From Spirochaetaceae bacterium (lineage in GTDB: Bacteria > Spirochaetota > Spirochaetia > Treponematales > Rectinemataceae): a stretch of 64,000 bases of DNA. A program made the translations under genes and the position numbers. This document shows, piece after piece, positions 47,692-56,141 of this stretch; within the stretch, counting starts at the first letter, position 1, and the number at the start of each line of letters is the position of its first letter. Below the pieces are notes generated by a model. That model was not told where the DNA came from. It worked only from the letters and a program-made list of their open reading frames with translations, and did not search any database. Where the stretch lies: NCBI GenBank assembly GCA_025358255.1, contig JANYKC010000054.1, positions 1-64,000 of the forward strand, given 5' to 3'.

Positions 47692-48813
47692 CTACTCCTT
47701 CCCGCCATAGCGCTTCTCGAGGGCCTTGGTGAGGAGGATCAGGAGGAAGCTTATGAAGACCATGATGAGGGCGATCGCGTTCGCGAGGGGGAAGTTGGGC
47801 CGCCCGAGGAAGGCGTTGTTGTACATGTAGATCGAGAGTATCTCCGTGATCCTTCCCGGCCCGCCTCCCGTCATCGCGAAGATGAGGGCGAAGGTCGAAA
47901 GGGAACCGGCTATGGCCAGGATCGCGGCGTTGACGATGGTGCCCGAGAGGGAGGGAAGGATGATGAAACGCATGACCTGGCCCTCGTGGGCCCCGTCGAT
48001 GCGCGCCGATTCGATCACCTGGCTGTCTATCTTCTGCATGTTGGCCAGGAAGAGGATGAGGTACATCCCGGTGTACATCCACAGGATCACGAAGAGGATG
48101 GGCAGCATGGCCACGCCAGGCTGGTTGAGGAAACCCGGGCTCCACTTCTGGACGAAGAGGTTGGTGAGCGCGTCCATGACCTGGCCGTATTGGCCCGGAC
48201 CGTAGGACAGGAGGAGGGACTTGAGCTCGGCCGGAGCGTCCGTGAACTGGTCGGCCCCCGCGCTGCCCGCGAGCTCTAGGAGGCGGGCGACCATGCCATC
48301 GTCGACGGCGAAGCCGCCCGCTGGCCCCAGGATGAGTTGGAGCTTCAGCTGGAAGTCATTGCGGTAGATGCCGTTCATCACCTCGCCGATGGGGCCGTTG
48401 GGAGAGAAGATCGTCTGCCACAGGAGGCCGACGACGATGATCGAGATGATGTTCGGGACGTAGAGGACGCCTTGCCAGAAGCCGGGCCATTTGACGAGCT
48501 TGCGGTAGATGACATAGGCGAAGATGAAGCCGAGGGGCAACTGGCCGAACACGGAGACAAGTACTATGTAGACGTTGTTCCTCAGCGCGTTCCAGAAGAA
48601 GGGATCGGCGAGGACCCGCGCGTACTGGCTGAACCCCGCGAAGCCCCACCTCTCGCCGCCGAACATCTTGCCGCCCGAATAGTTCGAGACCGAGAGGATG
48701 ACGGAGAGGATGATTGGGAAGGCCATGACGAGGGCGTAGATGACGAGGGCCGGCAGCACCATGAGGGCGTAAGCCCGCCCTTCCTCCCGGTCGATCCTCT
48801 TCATGCGTGACAT
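47692..48813 (-). CDS. Sugar ABC transporter permease, MalF type
   Basis: A 373-residue permease, about 80 residues longer than the usual form. ATG at 48813 follows GAGG. Helices and the docking loop (ESARIDGAHEGQVMRFIILP) are normal. Between about residues 150 and 235, an extra extracytoplasmic stretch (from NDFQLKLQLILG through FTDAPAELKSLLLSYGPG) interrupts the usual short loop. The insert may contact the binding protein or the ligand, as the MalF P2 loop does, though placed differently (inference). Confidence 0.9.
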   Translation of the reverse strand: MSRMKRIDREEGRAYALMVLPALVIYALVMAFPIILSVILSVSNYSGGKMFGGERWGFAGFSQYARVLADPFFWNALRNNVYIVLVSVFGQLPLGFIFAYVIYRKLVKWPGFWQGVLYVPNIISIIVVGLLWQTIFSPNGPIGEVMNGIYRNDFQLKLQLILGPAGGFAVDDGMVARLLELAGSAGADQFTDAPAELKSLLLSYGPGQYGQVMDALTNLFVQKWSPGFLNQPGVAMLPILFVILWMYTGMYLILFLANMQKIDSQVIESARIDGAHEGQVMRFIILPSLSGTIVNAAILAIAGSLSTFALIFAMTGGGPGRITEILSIYMYNNAFLGRPNFPLANAIALIMVFISFLLILLTKALEKRYGGKE

Positions 48814-48879
48814 GGCAACCTCAGGTACGGGGATTTTCGGAGCTTTCGGGGCAAGGGACATGCGCGTCCGTGCGACTCG

Positions 48880-48903
48880 CGGGGCCTCCTGCGGGAGGCC
48901 CCG
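48880..48903 (-). other. GC-rich hairpin behind SBP gene
   Basis: A perfect 10-bp stem (CGGGGCCTCC with its complement) with a TGCG loop, 16 bp after the binding-protein stop and before the MalF-type permease. On the minus strand no T-run follows it; the short T-stretch lies on the plus-strand side. A 3'-protecting or partial-attenuation element for the SBP part of the message is likely. Confidence 0.7.
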
Positions 48904-48919
48904 TGTTTTCAAGTATCGC

Positions 48920-50245
48920 CTACTTCTTGTTGGCCTTCCAGCCCTCGAAGGCTTTCTGCACCTCGGCCGCCACCTTCTCGGGGGTGGAGGTCTTGAGGCC
49001 GATCGCGATCAGCCCGGAGTTGAGCACGTTGTAGACGGCCGGGTCGAAGGCGCCGTCGATGACGTAGCAGGTCTTGGGGTTCGCGGCATAGAAGGTCGGG
49101 ACCATGGAAACGAGGGGCTCGACCTTGGCCGTCACGCCCTTGCGGGTGGGGACATAGGCGCCGGTCCCGAAACGGATGGCCTGGATCTCGGGGGAATAGA
49201 GGTACTTGATGAGGCGCACGGCCGCCTTTTCCTGGGCGGAGCCGGCGGGGAGGGAGGCGGAGAGCGCCCAGCCGGTGCCGGCTACGGCGGAGAGCACGCC
49301 GGGGTTGGCCTCGCCCGCGATGGCGACGAAGGGCATGAGGGCGAAATCGCTTTCCTGGGCGGCGGGGGCGATGAGCGCCTTGCCGGAGGCCTTGTCGGTG
49401 ATGTAGGCGCCGGTGCGCCAGTCGCCGTCGATCATGATCGCGGCCTTGCCGGCGACGAAGAGGGCGGGTCCCTCGCCGTAGCCGACGTTGTCGTCGGTGC
49501 GGGCCAGGATGCCGTCCTTGTAGAGGCTCTCGATGACGGCGAGGGAGTCCACGAAGGGCTTGTCGGTGAACTTGGCGGTGCCTGAGTTGATCGCGTCGAA
49601 GAACTTGTCGCCCGCCATGCGGCCGGCCACGGTGGAGAAGAGGCAGGACTGCATCGGCCAGCCGTCCTTGTTCGGGAGCATGGCGACGGCGATCCCCTTG
49701 GCCTTGAGCTTGGGAACCATGGCCTTGAGGTCGGCATAGGTCTTGGGGACCTCGAAGCCGTTGTCCTTGAGGAGTTTCTTGTTCACGTACATCACGGAGG
49801 TGTAGGTGAAGGACTGGGGCAGCATGGCCATGTACTTCCCGAGCTGGTTGTTCGGGTCGATGGCGGGCGCGGAGAAGTCCTTGAGGTAGTCGGCCCCCAG
49901 GAGCTTGCCCAGGTCCTTGGCGAGCTTCTTCTCGTGGATGACCGCCGAGCGGGAGCCGGGCCATACATAGAAGACGTCGGGCATGGTGCCGGCGGCGGCG
50001 TAGGCCTGGAGCTTGGCGTGGTAGGGGTCGTTGAAGAGCACCTCCATCTCGAGCTTGATGTCGGGATTGGCTTTCTGGAAGTCCTCCCAGACCTTCACGT
50101 CCTCCTGGTACCCGGCCTGGTCTGCCTGCTGGTAGTTCATGACCTTGAGCGTCACGACCTTGGGCTTCTTGGCGCAGCCGCCGAGAAGAAGGCCCGATAC
50201 GACCGCCACGGCGAGGAGAGCGAACAGGATTCGATTCCGCTTCAT
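48920..50245 (-). CDS. Sugar ABC transporter substrate-binding lipoprotein
   Basis: A 441-residue SBP_bac_1 lipoprotein. ATG at 50245 follows AGGAGG. The signal ends in a strong lipobox (SGLLLGGCAKKP). Ligand-domain features are LKVMNYQQADQAGYQEDVKV, GTMPDVFYVWPGSRSA, FTYTSVMYVNKKLLKDNGF and VAGKAAIMIDGDWRTG. It should feed the MalF/MalG-type permeases encoded next. Ligands are probably the oligosaccharides that the clustered GH20, GH1 and GH2 enzymes degrade. The ROK gene lies 64 bp upstream on the same strand. Confidence 0.92.
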   Translation of the reverse strand: MKRNRILFALLAVAVVSGLLLGGCAKKPKVVTLKVMNYQQADQAGYQEDVKVWEDFQKANPDIKLEMEVLFNDPYHAKLQAYAAAGTMPDVFYVWPGSRSAVIHEKKLAKDLGKLLGADYLKDFSAPAIDPNNQLGKYMAMLPQSFTYTSVMYVNKKLLKDNGFEVPKTYADLKAMVPKLKAKGIAVAMLPNKDGWPMQSCLFSTVAGRMAGDKFFDAINSGTAKFTDKPFVDSLAVIESLYKDGILARTDDNVGYGEGPALFVAGKAAIMIDGDWRTGAYITDKASGKALIAPAAQESDFALMPFVAIAGEANPGVLSAVAGTGWALSASLPAGSAQEKAAVRLIKYLYSPEIQAIRFGTGAYVPTRKGVTAKVEPLVSMVPTFYAANPKTCYVIDGAFDPAVYNVLNSGLIAIGLKTSTPEKVAAEVQKAFEGWKANKK

Positions 50246-50309
50246 ACCTTGGTTCCTCCTGAAAGAATATAAAGATCCAATTGGCAACATCCTGTCGCCG
50301 GTTTCCACA

Positions 50310-51428
50310 TCATGAAGTCCCCGGGAGGAGGTGCTCGGCCACGAGGCGGTCCAGCATCATGCCGGCCGCCCCGTAGGCCACCGCCTTCCCGCCGAAGCTC
50401 GAATAGCCGATCTCCACGTCCCTGGGCGAGGGGTACATCCAGTTCTCCTCGAGGCGCCGGCGCAAGGTAGCCGGGAAATCCGTGTTGAGCCCCTCGATGT
50501 CGCCCCCGATATAGACGCGGTCGAAATCCATCGTGTTGACGAGCAGGGCCATGTTGCGCGCAAGCTCGTCGGAGGCGCGGTCCAGGACGCTTCGGTCGCT
50601 TTCCACCCGCATGAGCTCTTCCTTGGAGAGGGAGAACTGCAGCTCCCCCCGGCCGTCGCAGAAGGCCGAGCGGAACTCGCCCGCGTTGCCATGGGCGCCG
50701 GAGTAGACCTTGCCGCCGTAGACGATGCCGAAGCCCACGCCAAGGCCGCCGAAGTTGCCCCGGGAAGCCTTGTCGCTCCGGTATTCCACGAGGGCGAAGA
50801 GGAAGTCCCTCGGCTCCTCGCCGCGGTTGAAGGCAAGCTCGCCCCAGGCGCAGCAATTCGCGTCGTTCTCGACAAAGCAGGGCAGGGCCAGCTTGGCTGC
50901 CACGGTCTTGCCGAAATCCAGGGGCTTGGAGATGCCGAGGGGGACCGAATAGCGGATGCGGCTTTTCTTGAGGTCGACAAGCCCTCCGACGCCCACGCCG
51001 ACTCCAAGGAGGGGGCCAGGCCCGCTGGAAAGCCCGGAGGCCGAGTCGCGGACAATGCGCAGGACGACCTCGGAGAAATTGCCGGCGTCTACGTCGAGCT
51101 TTTCCTTGCGTTCGGCGAGCACTTCTCCCGAAAGGTTGACGACGACCGCGGTATAGGAGCCGACCTGTATCTCAAGGCCGAGGATGCGACCGAAGGACTT
51201 GCGGATGGCCAAACCGATGGGCCGCCGGCCGCCCCGCACGGAGGCCTCGCCGGCCTCGGTCTCCTCGATGAGGCCGAAGTCGATGAGTCGGTTGACCTGG
51301 TTGGTCACCGTGGACTTGTCGAGGCCAAGCTTGCTCGCGATTTCCACGCGGCTGATGTTGGGAGAACGCCAGATTGTCTTGAAAATGCGGGACGCGGTCC
51401 TAGGCCCCGTAGTTTTCGTGCTCGCCAC
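50310..51428 (-). CDS. ROK-family transcriptional repressor (NagC/XylR type)
   Basis: A 372-residue regulator. Residues about 10-70 form a winged HTH (FKTIWRSPNISRVEIASKLG, DKSTVTNQVNRLIDFGLI). The rest is a ROK sugar-binding domain with LGLEIQVGSYTAVVVNLSGE, VGVGVGGLVDLKK and HGNAGEFRSAFC. The usual ROK zinc cluster (CxCGxxGC) appears replaced by FCDGRGELQFS, so metal binding may be lost. GTG at 51428 has GGAG upstream. It is divergent from the GH2 mannosidase over a gap holding a matching inverted repeat, and probably represses both directions until a sugar binds. Confidence 0.9.
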   Translation of the reverse strand: MASTKTTGPRTASRIFKTIWRSPNISRVEIASKLGLDKSTVTNQVNRLIDFGLIEETEAGEASVRGGRRPIGLAIRKSFGRILGLEIQVGSYTAVVVNLSGEVLAERKEKLDVDAGNFSEVVLRIVRDSASGLSSGPGPLLGVGVGVGGLVDLKKSRIRYSVPLGISKPLDFGKTVAAKLALPCFVENDANCCAWGELAFNRGEEPRDFLFALVEYRSDKASRGNFGGLGVGFGIVYGGKVYSGAHGNAGEFRSAFCDGRGELQFSLSKEELMRVESDRSVLDRASDELARNMALLVNTMDFDRVYIGGDIEGLNTDFPATLRRRLEENWMYPSPRDVEIGYSSFGGKAVAYGAAGMMLDRLVAEHLLPGTS

Positions 51429-51442
51429 TGCCTTCTCCGTTG

Positions 51443-51496
51443 TTGGTTGATCTTAGCAACCAATCATGGTATAGCATGGGTATGCTGAACCGTCAA
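51443..51496. promoter_or_regulatory. ROK operator with overlapping divergent promoters
   Basis: The operator candidate is the 21-bp inverted repeat at 51443-51463, with arms TTGGTTG and CAACCAA-type matching at 8 of 9 positions. Minus-strand promoter for the ROK gene: TTGACG (51496-51491), 17 bp, TATACC (51473-51468). Plus-strand promoter for the GH2 gene: TTGATC (51447-51452), 17 bp, TATAGC (51470-51475). The operator covers the GH2 -35 and the ROK transcription start. A second small palindrome (AGCAT, 4 bp, ATGCT) lies at 51473-51486. Confidence 0.65.
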
Positions 51497-51536
51497 TGAA
51501 GAATTAGAGTGAGGAAGACAGGACTTGGAGGAAGGC

Positions 51537-54083
51537 ATGGAGACCAAAAGACTCGAAGGCAGCTGGACCCTCATCCGCGAGCTGGACAGCTCCTCGCGTC
51601 CCATGGCGGTCCCCGGCGACATCATGAGCGCCCTCCTGGCCGCCGGCGAGATAAGCGATCCCTACGTCGGGATGAACGAGCTGGACCTCCAATGGGTGGG
51701 CCGCGAGGACTGGCGGATCGAGCGGGAGCTCGAGCTTTCGGCCGCCGACCTCGAGGGGGAAGGCATCTGCCTCGAGGCCCTCGTCCTCGATACGATCGCC
51801 GAAGTGCGGATCAACGGCAGCCTCCTTGGCACGAGCCGGAACATGTTCCGCCGCTTCCGTGCAGATGCCAAAAAGCTCCTCCACGTGGGCAAGAACCTCA
51901 TCTCGATCACGATACGCTCCCCGGAAAAGGCCGCCGCGGAAGCCGCAGCCCTCCTCCCCTATCCGATACCCGCCTCCGAATACCCGGTCTTCTCGCCGCA
52001 CCGCAACCTCATCCGCAAGGCGCAATTCATGGCCGGCTGGGACTGGGGTCCCTGCCTCATGACGGGCGGGGTCTACGATCGCATAGGTCTCCTCTGCCAC
52101 GACGGGCCGCGCATCGAGTACGCCACGACGCGGATGCGCCGGGTTGGGACAGGAGAGGGACGGACCTGGAAAGTCAGCGTCGAGGTCGAGCTCGAAGCGG
52201 CCGTCGGCTCCTCGGTGACCCTCGAGGCGACCCTGGGCGGGGCCAGGGCCGAAAGCCAGGTCGAGGCGGCGCAAGGCAGGTCGAGCCACCGCCTCGACCT
52301 CGAGGTCCGTGGCGTCGAGGACTGGAATCCTGCCGGCTACGGGAAGCAGCCGCTGTACGAGCTCGTCGTAAGCGCCATCCCGGCGGCCTCGGGAAAGGAC
52401 CAACAATCTTCGATGCACCGAGGCGCCTGCCTGCGCAAGCGCCTCGGCTTCCGGGAGCTCGCCGTCCTTGCTAAGGAGGACGAGTGGGGAAAGAGCCTCA
52501 CCTTCGTGGTCAACGGCCGCCGGGTTTTCGCCAAGGGCGCCAACTGGATCCCGGCCGACTCCCTCCCCTCGCGCTGGACGACCGGACGCCTCGAGGACCT
52601 CCTCGGCTCGGCGGTCGCGGCCAACATGAACTGCCTCCGCGTCTGGGGCGGCGGAAGGTACGAAAGCGATGCCTTCTACGAACTCTGCGACGAGCTGGGC
52701 ATCCTCATCTGGCAGGACTGCATGTTCTCCTGTGCCCTCTATCCCTCGGACCCCGCCTTCCTGGCGGAGGTGGAGGCGGAGATCCGGGACCAGGTCAGGC
52801 GCCTCATGGACCACCCCTGTCTGGCGCTCTGGTGCGGCAACAACGAGGCCCTCGGCGCGATCACCTGGTACGAGGCAAGCAAGAAAAGCCCGGCGCGCTA
52901 CATCGCCGACTACGACCGCCTCACGGAAGGCTGCATCGGCCGCGTGGTCAAGGAGATCGATCCTGACCGTCAGTGGTGGCCTTCCTCCCCCTCGGCGGGG
53001 CCGAACGACTTCGGGGACAACTGGCACGAGGACGGCCGGGGGGACATGCACTTCTGGTCGGTATGGCATGAGGGCAAGCCTTTCTCGGCCTACCTCGATG
53101 TCAGGCCCCGCTTCTGTTCCGAGTTCGGTTACCAGTCCTTCCCCTCGGAGCGGGCGGTCGCCTCCTTCGCCTCGGAAGCCGACCGCAACGTGGCAAGCCC
53201 GGTCTTCGAGCACCACCAGCGCCATCCCCGCGGCAACGCCATCATCATCGAGAACATGCTCCGCTACTTCCGCATGCCCTCGGGCTTCAGCCAGGCCCTC
53301 TACCTATCCCAGGTCCAGCAGGCCCTGGCGATCCGGACGGCGGTGGAATACTGGCGCAGCCTCCAGCCCCGTTGCATGGGCACCCTCTATTGGCAGCTCA
53401 ACGACGTCTGGCCGGTGTCGAGCTGGTCGAGCCTGGACTACGACGGCGGCTGGAAGCTCCTCCACTACGAGGCGAGGCGCTTCTATGAGCCCCTCCACCT
53501 GGCCCTCGTCGTCAAGGACGGCTGTGTGGAGGCCCATGCGATGAACGATGGCCTCCAAGCCCTGCCCGCCGACCTTGACCTCGCGCTACGGCGCTTCGAC
53601 GCAGGCGCGGACGGGGAAAAGGGCAGCGCGCGCCGGTATTCCGCCAAGGGCACGATCCCCGCAGGCGGATCTGTCCTCCTGTGGAAGGCGTCGATCGCCG
53701 ACCTCGGCTGCAAGCCCGAGGAGCACTTCCTGGACGCAAGCCTCGCCACGGGCGACGGAGAAAAACGGCGGGCGCGGGCCTTCCTCACCGAGCCCAAGCG
53801 CTGCGCCCTCCCTGACGCCCGACTCATGGCCACGGTGGAAGGCCAGGGCGACAAGCTCCAGGTCCGCCTGCGTGCGGAAGCACCAACATTCTTGGTGGCA
53901 CTCACCCTCGACCCGAAATCCGGCTTCAGGGGTCGTTTCGAGGATTCCGGTTTCGACCTTGGCGCAGGCGAGGAGATCCAAGTCCGCTACCTGCCCTCGA
54001 AAGCCGATGTGGCCCAAGACCTTTGCGCCGGAAAATTGGCAGAGGCGCTACGGATCATGGACCTTGCGGGCAGCTCCCGCTGA
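51537..54083 (+). CDS. GH2 beta-mannosidase
   Basis: An 848-residue cytoplasmic glycosidase. ATG at 51537 follows GGAGG at ideal spacing; an in-frame TTG at 51525 is upstream of that site. Domains: jelly-roll sugar-binding (about 5-185, ending WDWGPCLMTGGVYD), Ig-like sandwich (about 190-300), TIM barrel (about 300-620), then C-terminal sandwiches. The barrel has CLRVWGGGRYESDAFYELCD, the acid/base Glu in LWCGNNEALGA, and the nucleophile in RFCSEFGYQSFPSE. The VWGGG and WDWGP stretches mark the mannosidase branch of GH2. It removes terminal beta-mannose, for example from Man-beta-1,4-GlcNAc of N-glycans or manno-oligosaccharides. It is controlled by the divergent ROK repressor. Confidence 0.93.
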   Translation: METKRLEGSWTLIRELDSSSRPMAVPGDIMSALLAAGEISDPYVGMNELDLQWVGREDWRIERELELSAADLEGEGICLEALVLDTIAEVRINGSLLGTSRNMFRRFRADAKKLLHVGKNLISITIRSPEKAAAEAAALLPYPIPASEYPVFSPHRNLIRKAQFMAGWDWGPCLMTGGVYDRIGLLCHDGPRIEYATTRMRRVGTGEGRTWKVSVEVELEAAVGSSVTLEATLGGARAESQVEAAQGRSSHRLDLEVRGVEDWNPAGYGKQPLYELVVSAIPAASGKDQQSSMHRGACLRKRLGFRELAVLAKEDEWGKSLTFVVNGRRVFAKGANWIPADSLPSRWTTGRLEDLLGSAVAANMNCLRVWGGGRYESDAFYELCDELGILIWQDCMFSCALYPSDPAFLAEVEAEIRDQVRRLMDHPCLALWCGNNEALGAITWYEASKKSPARYIADYDRLTEGCIGRVVKEIDPDRQWWPSSPSAGPNDFGDNWHEDGRGDMHFWSVWHEGKPFSAYLDVRPRFCSEFGYQSFPSERAVASFASEADRNVASPVFEHHQRHPRGNAIIIENMLRYFRMPSGFSQALYLSQVQQALAIRTAVEYWRSLQPRCMGTLYWQLNDVWPVSSWSSLDYDGGWKLLHYEARRFYEPLHLALVVKDGCVEAHAMNDGLQALPADLDLALRRFDAGADGEKGSARRYSAKGTIPAGGSVLLWKASIADLGCKPEEHFLDASLATGDGEKRRARAFLTEPKRCALPDARLMATVEGQGDKLQVRLRAEAPTFLVALTLDPKSGFRGRFEDSGFDLGAGEEIQVRYLPSKADVAQDLCAGKLAEALRIMDLAGSSR

Positions 54084-54380
54084 CACAAAGCCTCGAGTGC
54101 CAGCCGCATTGTGGAGCCTGAAGCCATTCTATAAGGGCTCGGGCTGATCATTGATTCTTTTCGAAACACATACTGTGTCATTATTTGTCATTACTTGGCA
54201 AAAAGGAAACGATCTCCTGGAAAAGGACCTCATCGAAATGAAAGCATGAGGCTTGCCTTTCGCCGCTTTCGGGGCTGAGCGGCTAACTCTGGTTTACTAT
54301 TTTATTTCTATATAGCTAATTAGATAGATCACTCTCCAAGCCCTTTCCGTTCTTCATTTTTCTCATAGAATCTGCCTGTT
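54084..54380 (+). other. AT-rich upstream region of Hsp20 gene with direct repeat
   Basis: About 300 bp with no gene. TGTCATTA occurs twice, at 54176-54183 and 54186-54193, a 10-bp period that places both copies on one DNA face about 200 bp upstream of the sigma-54 promoter, where an activator would bind. A weak GCCGCT/AGCGGC hairpin at 54262-54283 may end the GH2 transcript. Confidence 0.45.
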
Positions 54381-54396
54381 TGGCACGCAGCTTGCT
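54381..54396 (+). promoter_or_regulatory. Consensus sigma-54 (-24/-12) promoter for Hsp20
   Basis: TGGCACG, four bases (CAGC), then TTGCT is an exact match to the RpoN consensus, with GG at 54382-54383 and GC at 54394-54395 separated by 10 bp. Transcription should start near 54407, leaving a leader of about 47 nt. Such promoters need an ATP-dependent enhancer-binding activator; none is encoded in the window. Confidence 0.85.
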
Positions 54397-54453
54397 TATG
54401 TATTACTGAGCGCGAAGAAAAGCGCCACAAACCTAAGCCTATGGAGGTTCGAT

Positions 54454-54915
54454 ATGAAGAGCTTGGTGATCTGTGATCCGATGTTCCCCGCTTTCCAGGT
54501 TTCCGGCAGCTTGTTCGGATCGGAAAGTCCCTTCGACGCCTTTGAGCGTCTCCTCGGTGCCGAGCCATTCTTCCCCGGCAGCGTCCGCGCCCCGGCGGTG
54601 GATGTCCGCGAGAGCGCCGAGAAGTTCACGATCGTCGCCGAGCTCCCCGGCCTTACCGAAAAGGACCTGAAGCTCGAGGTCAAGGATCGCGTCCTCTCCC
54701 TCTCCGTGGAGCAGGAAAAGGCCGAGGACAGGAAGGACGAGGCCGCCTGGATCCGCCGCGAGCGCCGGGAGTTCGCCTTCTCCCGCCGCTTCTCCATCCC
54801 GGAGAATGCCGATGTGGACGGGATCAGCGCGCGCTTCAAGGACGGGCTCCTCACGGTGGAGCTGCCCAAGAAGCCGGCAACCGCCCCGCGCGTCGTCGCG
54901 GTCAACGCTGCGTAA
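54454..54915 (+). CDS. Hsp20/alpha-crystallin small heat-shock protein
   Basis: A 153-residue cytoplasmic holdase that keeps unfolding proteins soluble. Residues about 1-45 form the variable N-arm (FPAFQVSGSLFGSESPFDAF). The alpha-crystallin domain spans about 48-140: PAVDVRESAEKFTIVAELPG, LEVKDRVLSLSVEQ, EFAFSRRFSIPENADVDGI and FKDGLLTVELPK, the last with the A-x-x-x-n-G-v-L type motif. The C-tail has only a weak I/V-x-I/V-like motif (PRVVAVNAA). ATG at 54454 follows GGAGG. It is monocistronic, with a sigma-54 promoter upstream and a strong terminator downstream. Confidence 0.95.
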   Translation: MKSLVICDPMFPAFQVSGSLFGSESPFDAFERLLGAEPFFPGSVRAPAVDVRESAEKFTIVAELPGLTEKDLKLEVKDRVLSLSVEQEKAEDRKDEAAWIRRERREFAFSRRFSIPENADVDGISARFKDGLLTVELPKKPATAPRVVAVNAA

Positions 54916-54933
54916 ACCTCGAATGCGAAACTG

Positions 54934-54962
54934 GAGCCGTCATAATTGGCGGCTCTTTTTTT
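54934..54962 (+). terminator. Rho-independent terminator of Hsp20 gene
   Basis: The GAGCCG stem (54934-54939) pairs with CGGCTC (54950-54955) and is followed by seven T. It lies 19 bp after the stop codon. Confidence 0.9.
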
Positions 54963-55163
54963 CGGCCTTTCTTGAGCGTTTTTAGGACTTGTTCAGCGGG
55001 TCCACCGCCAGGCGTCAAGGCGCCTGGCTTCGGCACATCGAATGAACCCCCACCACCCGCGGCGCTGCATAACGCGGCAAAAGCTGGGGCCGGGTTCAAC
55101 CAACTGGACGGCCAGCGGAGACGGCAGCTTTTCGACCGGCCATGCTACGCGGCATTTGCCAAA
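54963..55163. other. Intergenic region between Hsp20 and convergent hydrolase gene
   Basis: About 200 bp. An 8-bp stem (GCCAGGCG with CGCCTGGC, 55007-55028) could weakly terminate the minus-strand operon, although no T-run follows. Nothing else recognisable. Confidence 0.35.
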
Positions 55164-56141
55164 TTATGGAGCATGGCCGAATTTCAGGCCGAGCCTCGCG
55201 AGCTGGGAACCGAGCTCCACGACGTCATGGGAGGCGGCGAACTTGAGGCAGACGCCGGAGGGGCGGCGGACGCGTTCGACCCAGGCGGGGGGGATGACTT
55301 CGTAGCCTTGCCTCGCTCCCGACATCGCGCCTACGAGGGCGGCTATCGTGTCGGCGTCGCGGCCGAAGTTGCTCGCCCAGAACATGCCCTTCTTGAAGTC
55401 GCCGCCGGTCAGGAGGAAGACGCCAAGGGCCTGGGGGATGGCCTCGGGGCTCATCGAATGGCGGGGGGTCCAGAAATCGACATGGAGGGGAGCCCAGGCC
55501 TCCTCGATCGTGGGCTTGCGGAGGGAGAGGTCCAGCATCCTGCGCATCGTCACCCCGAGCCATGCGTCGGCGGGGATGTGGCGCGCGGCGGCGTCGACGG
55601 CCTCGGAGGCGGTGGCGCCGTCCATGCACAGACGCACGGCCACGGCGCAGGCGACCGCGGCGTAGATGCCGTCCTCGTAGTGGCTGATGCTCGCCTCGAG
55701 GGCGGCCAGCTGGGCGGCATGGGCCTCGTCCCTGGCGATTATGCCCACCGGAGCGATGCGCATGGCCGCGCCGTCGTCCACGTTGAGGGTGTTGTAGCGG
55801 CCGGAGAGCGGCGGGACGAGTCCCCTCTTAAGGTTGTCCACGGCGCCGTAGAGGGGCACGCCGCCCCGGTCGAAGAGCCCTCCCTGGTCGAGGATGCGCC
55901 TCTTCCAGGAATCGAGGAGGCTCTCCACGGTCAGCTCGCCTCCGCAATCGAGGAGGGTCACGGCCGTGAGTACGGCGAACTCCGTGTCATCGGTGCTTTT
56001 AGCGCCGTCGTACATGTCGTCCACGATGCCATACCGGTCCCGGAAAGCCTGGTTCCGGCCCACATCGCCCATCGCGTCGCCGCAGGCAAGCCCGGCCATG
56101 CAACCCTTCGCCCTCGATTCATATCCTACCAATTGTTTCAT
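55164..56141 (-). CDS. ADP-ribosylglycohydrolase (DraG/ARH) family hydrolase
   Basis: A 325-residue cytoplasmic hydrolase. ATG at 56141 (or the adjacent 56144) follows AGGA and overlaps the citF stop. Dinuclear-metal motifs are both present: KSTDDTEFAVL near the N-terminus and NFGRDADTIAALVGAMSGA near the C-terminus. The opening KGCMAGLACGDAMGD is typical. Characterised family members remove ADP-ribose from proteins, nucleotides or DNA; others in catabolic clusters are thought to act on N-glycosides. As the last gene of a transporter-citrate-lyase-like operon, this one probably acts on a small metabolite (inference). Confidence 0.88.
   Translation of the reverse strand: MKQLVGYESRAKGCMAGLACGDAMGDVGRNQAFRDRYGIVDDMYDGAKSTDDTEFAVLTAVTLLDCGGELTVESLLDSWKRRILDQGGLFDRGGVPLYGAVDNLKRGLVPPLSGRYNTLNVDDGAAMRIAPVGIIARDEAHAAQLAALEASISHYEDGIYAAVACAVAVRLCMDGATASEAVDAAARHIPADAWLGVTMRRMLDLSLRKPTIEEAWAPLHVDFWTPRHSMSPEAIPQALGVFLLTGGDFKKGMFWASNFGRDADTIAALVGAMSGARQGYEVIPPAWVERVRRPSGVCLKFAASHDVVELGSQLARLGLKFGHAP

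Noticed and set aside
55007..55028. Hairpin downstream of the DraG-family hydrolase gene
   Set aside because: Stem is good but no T-run follows on either strand, so it is not called a terminator.
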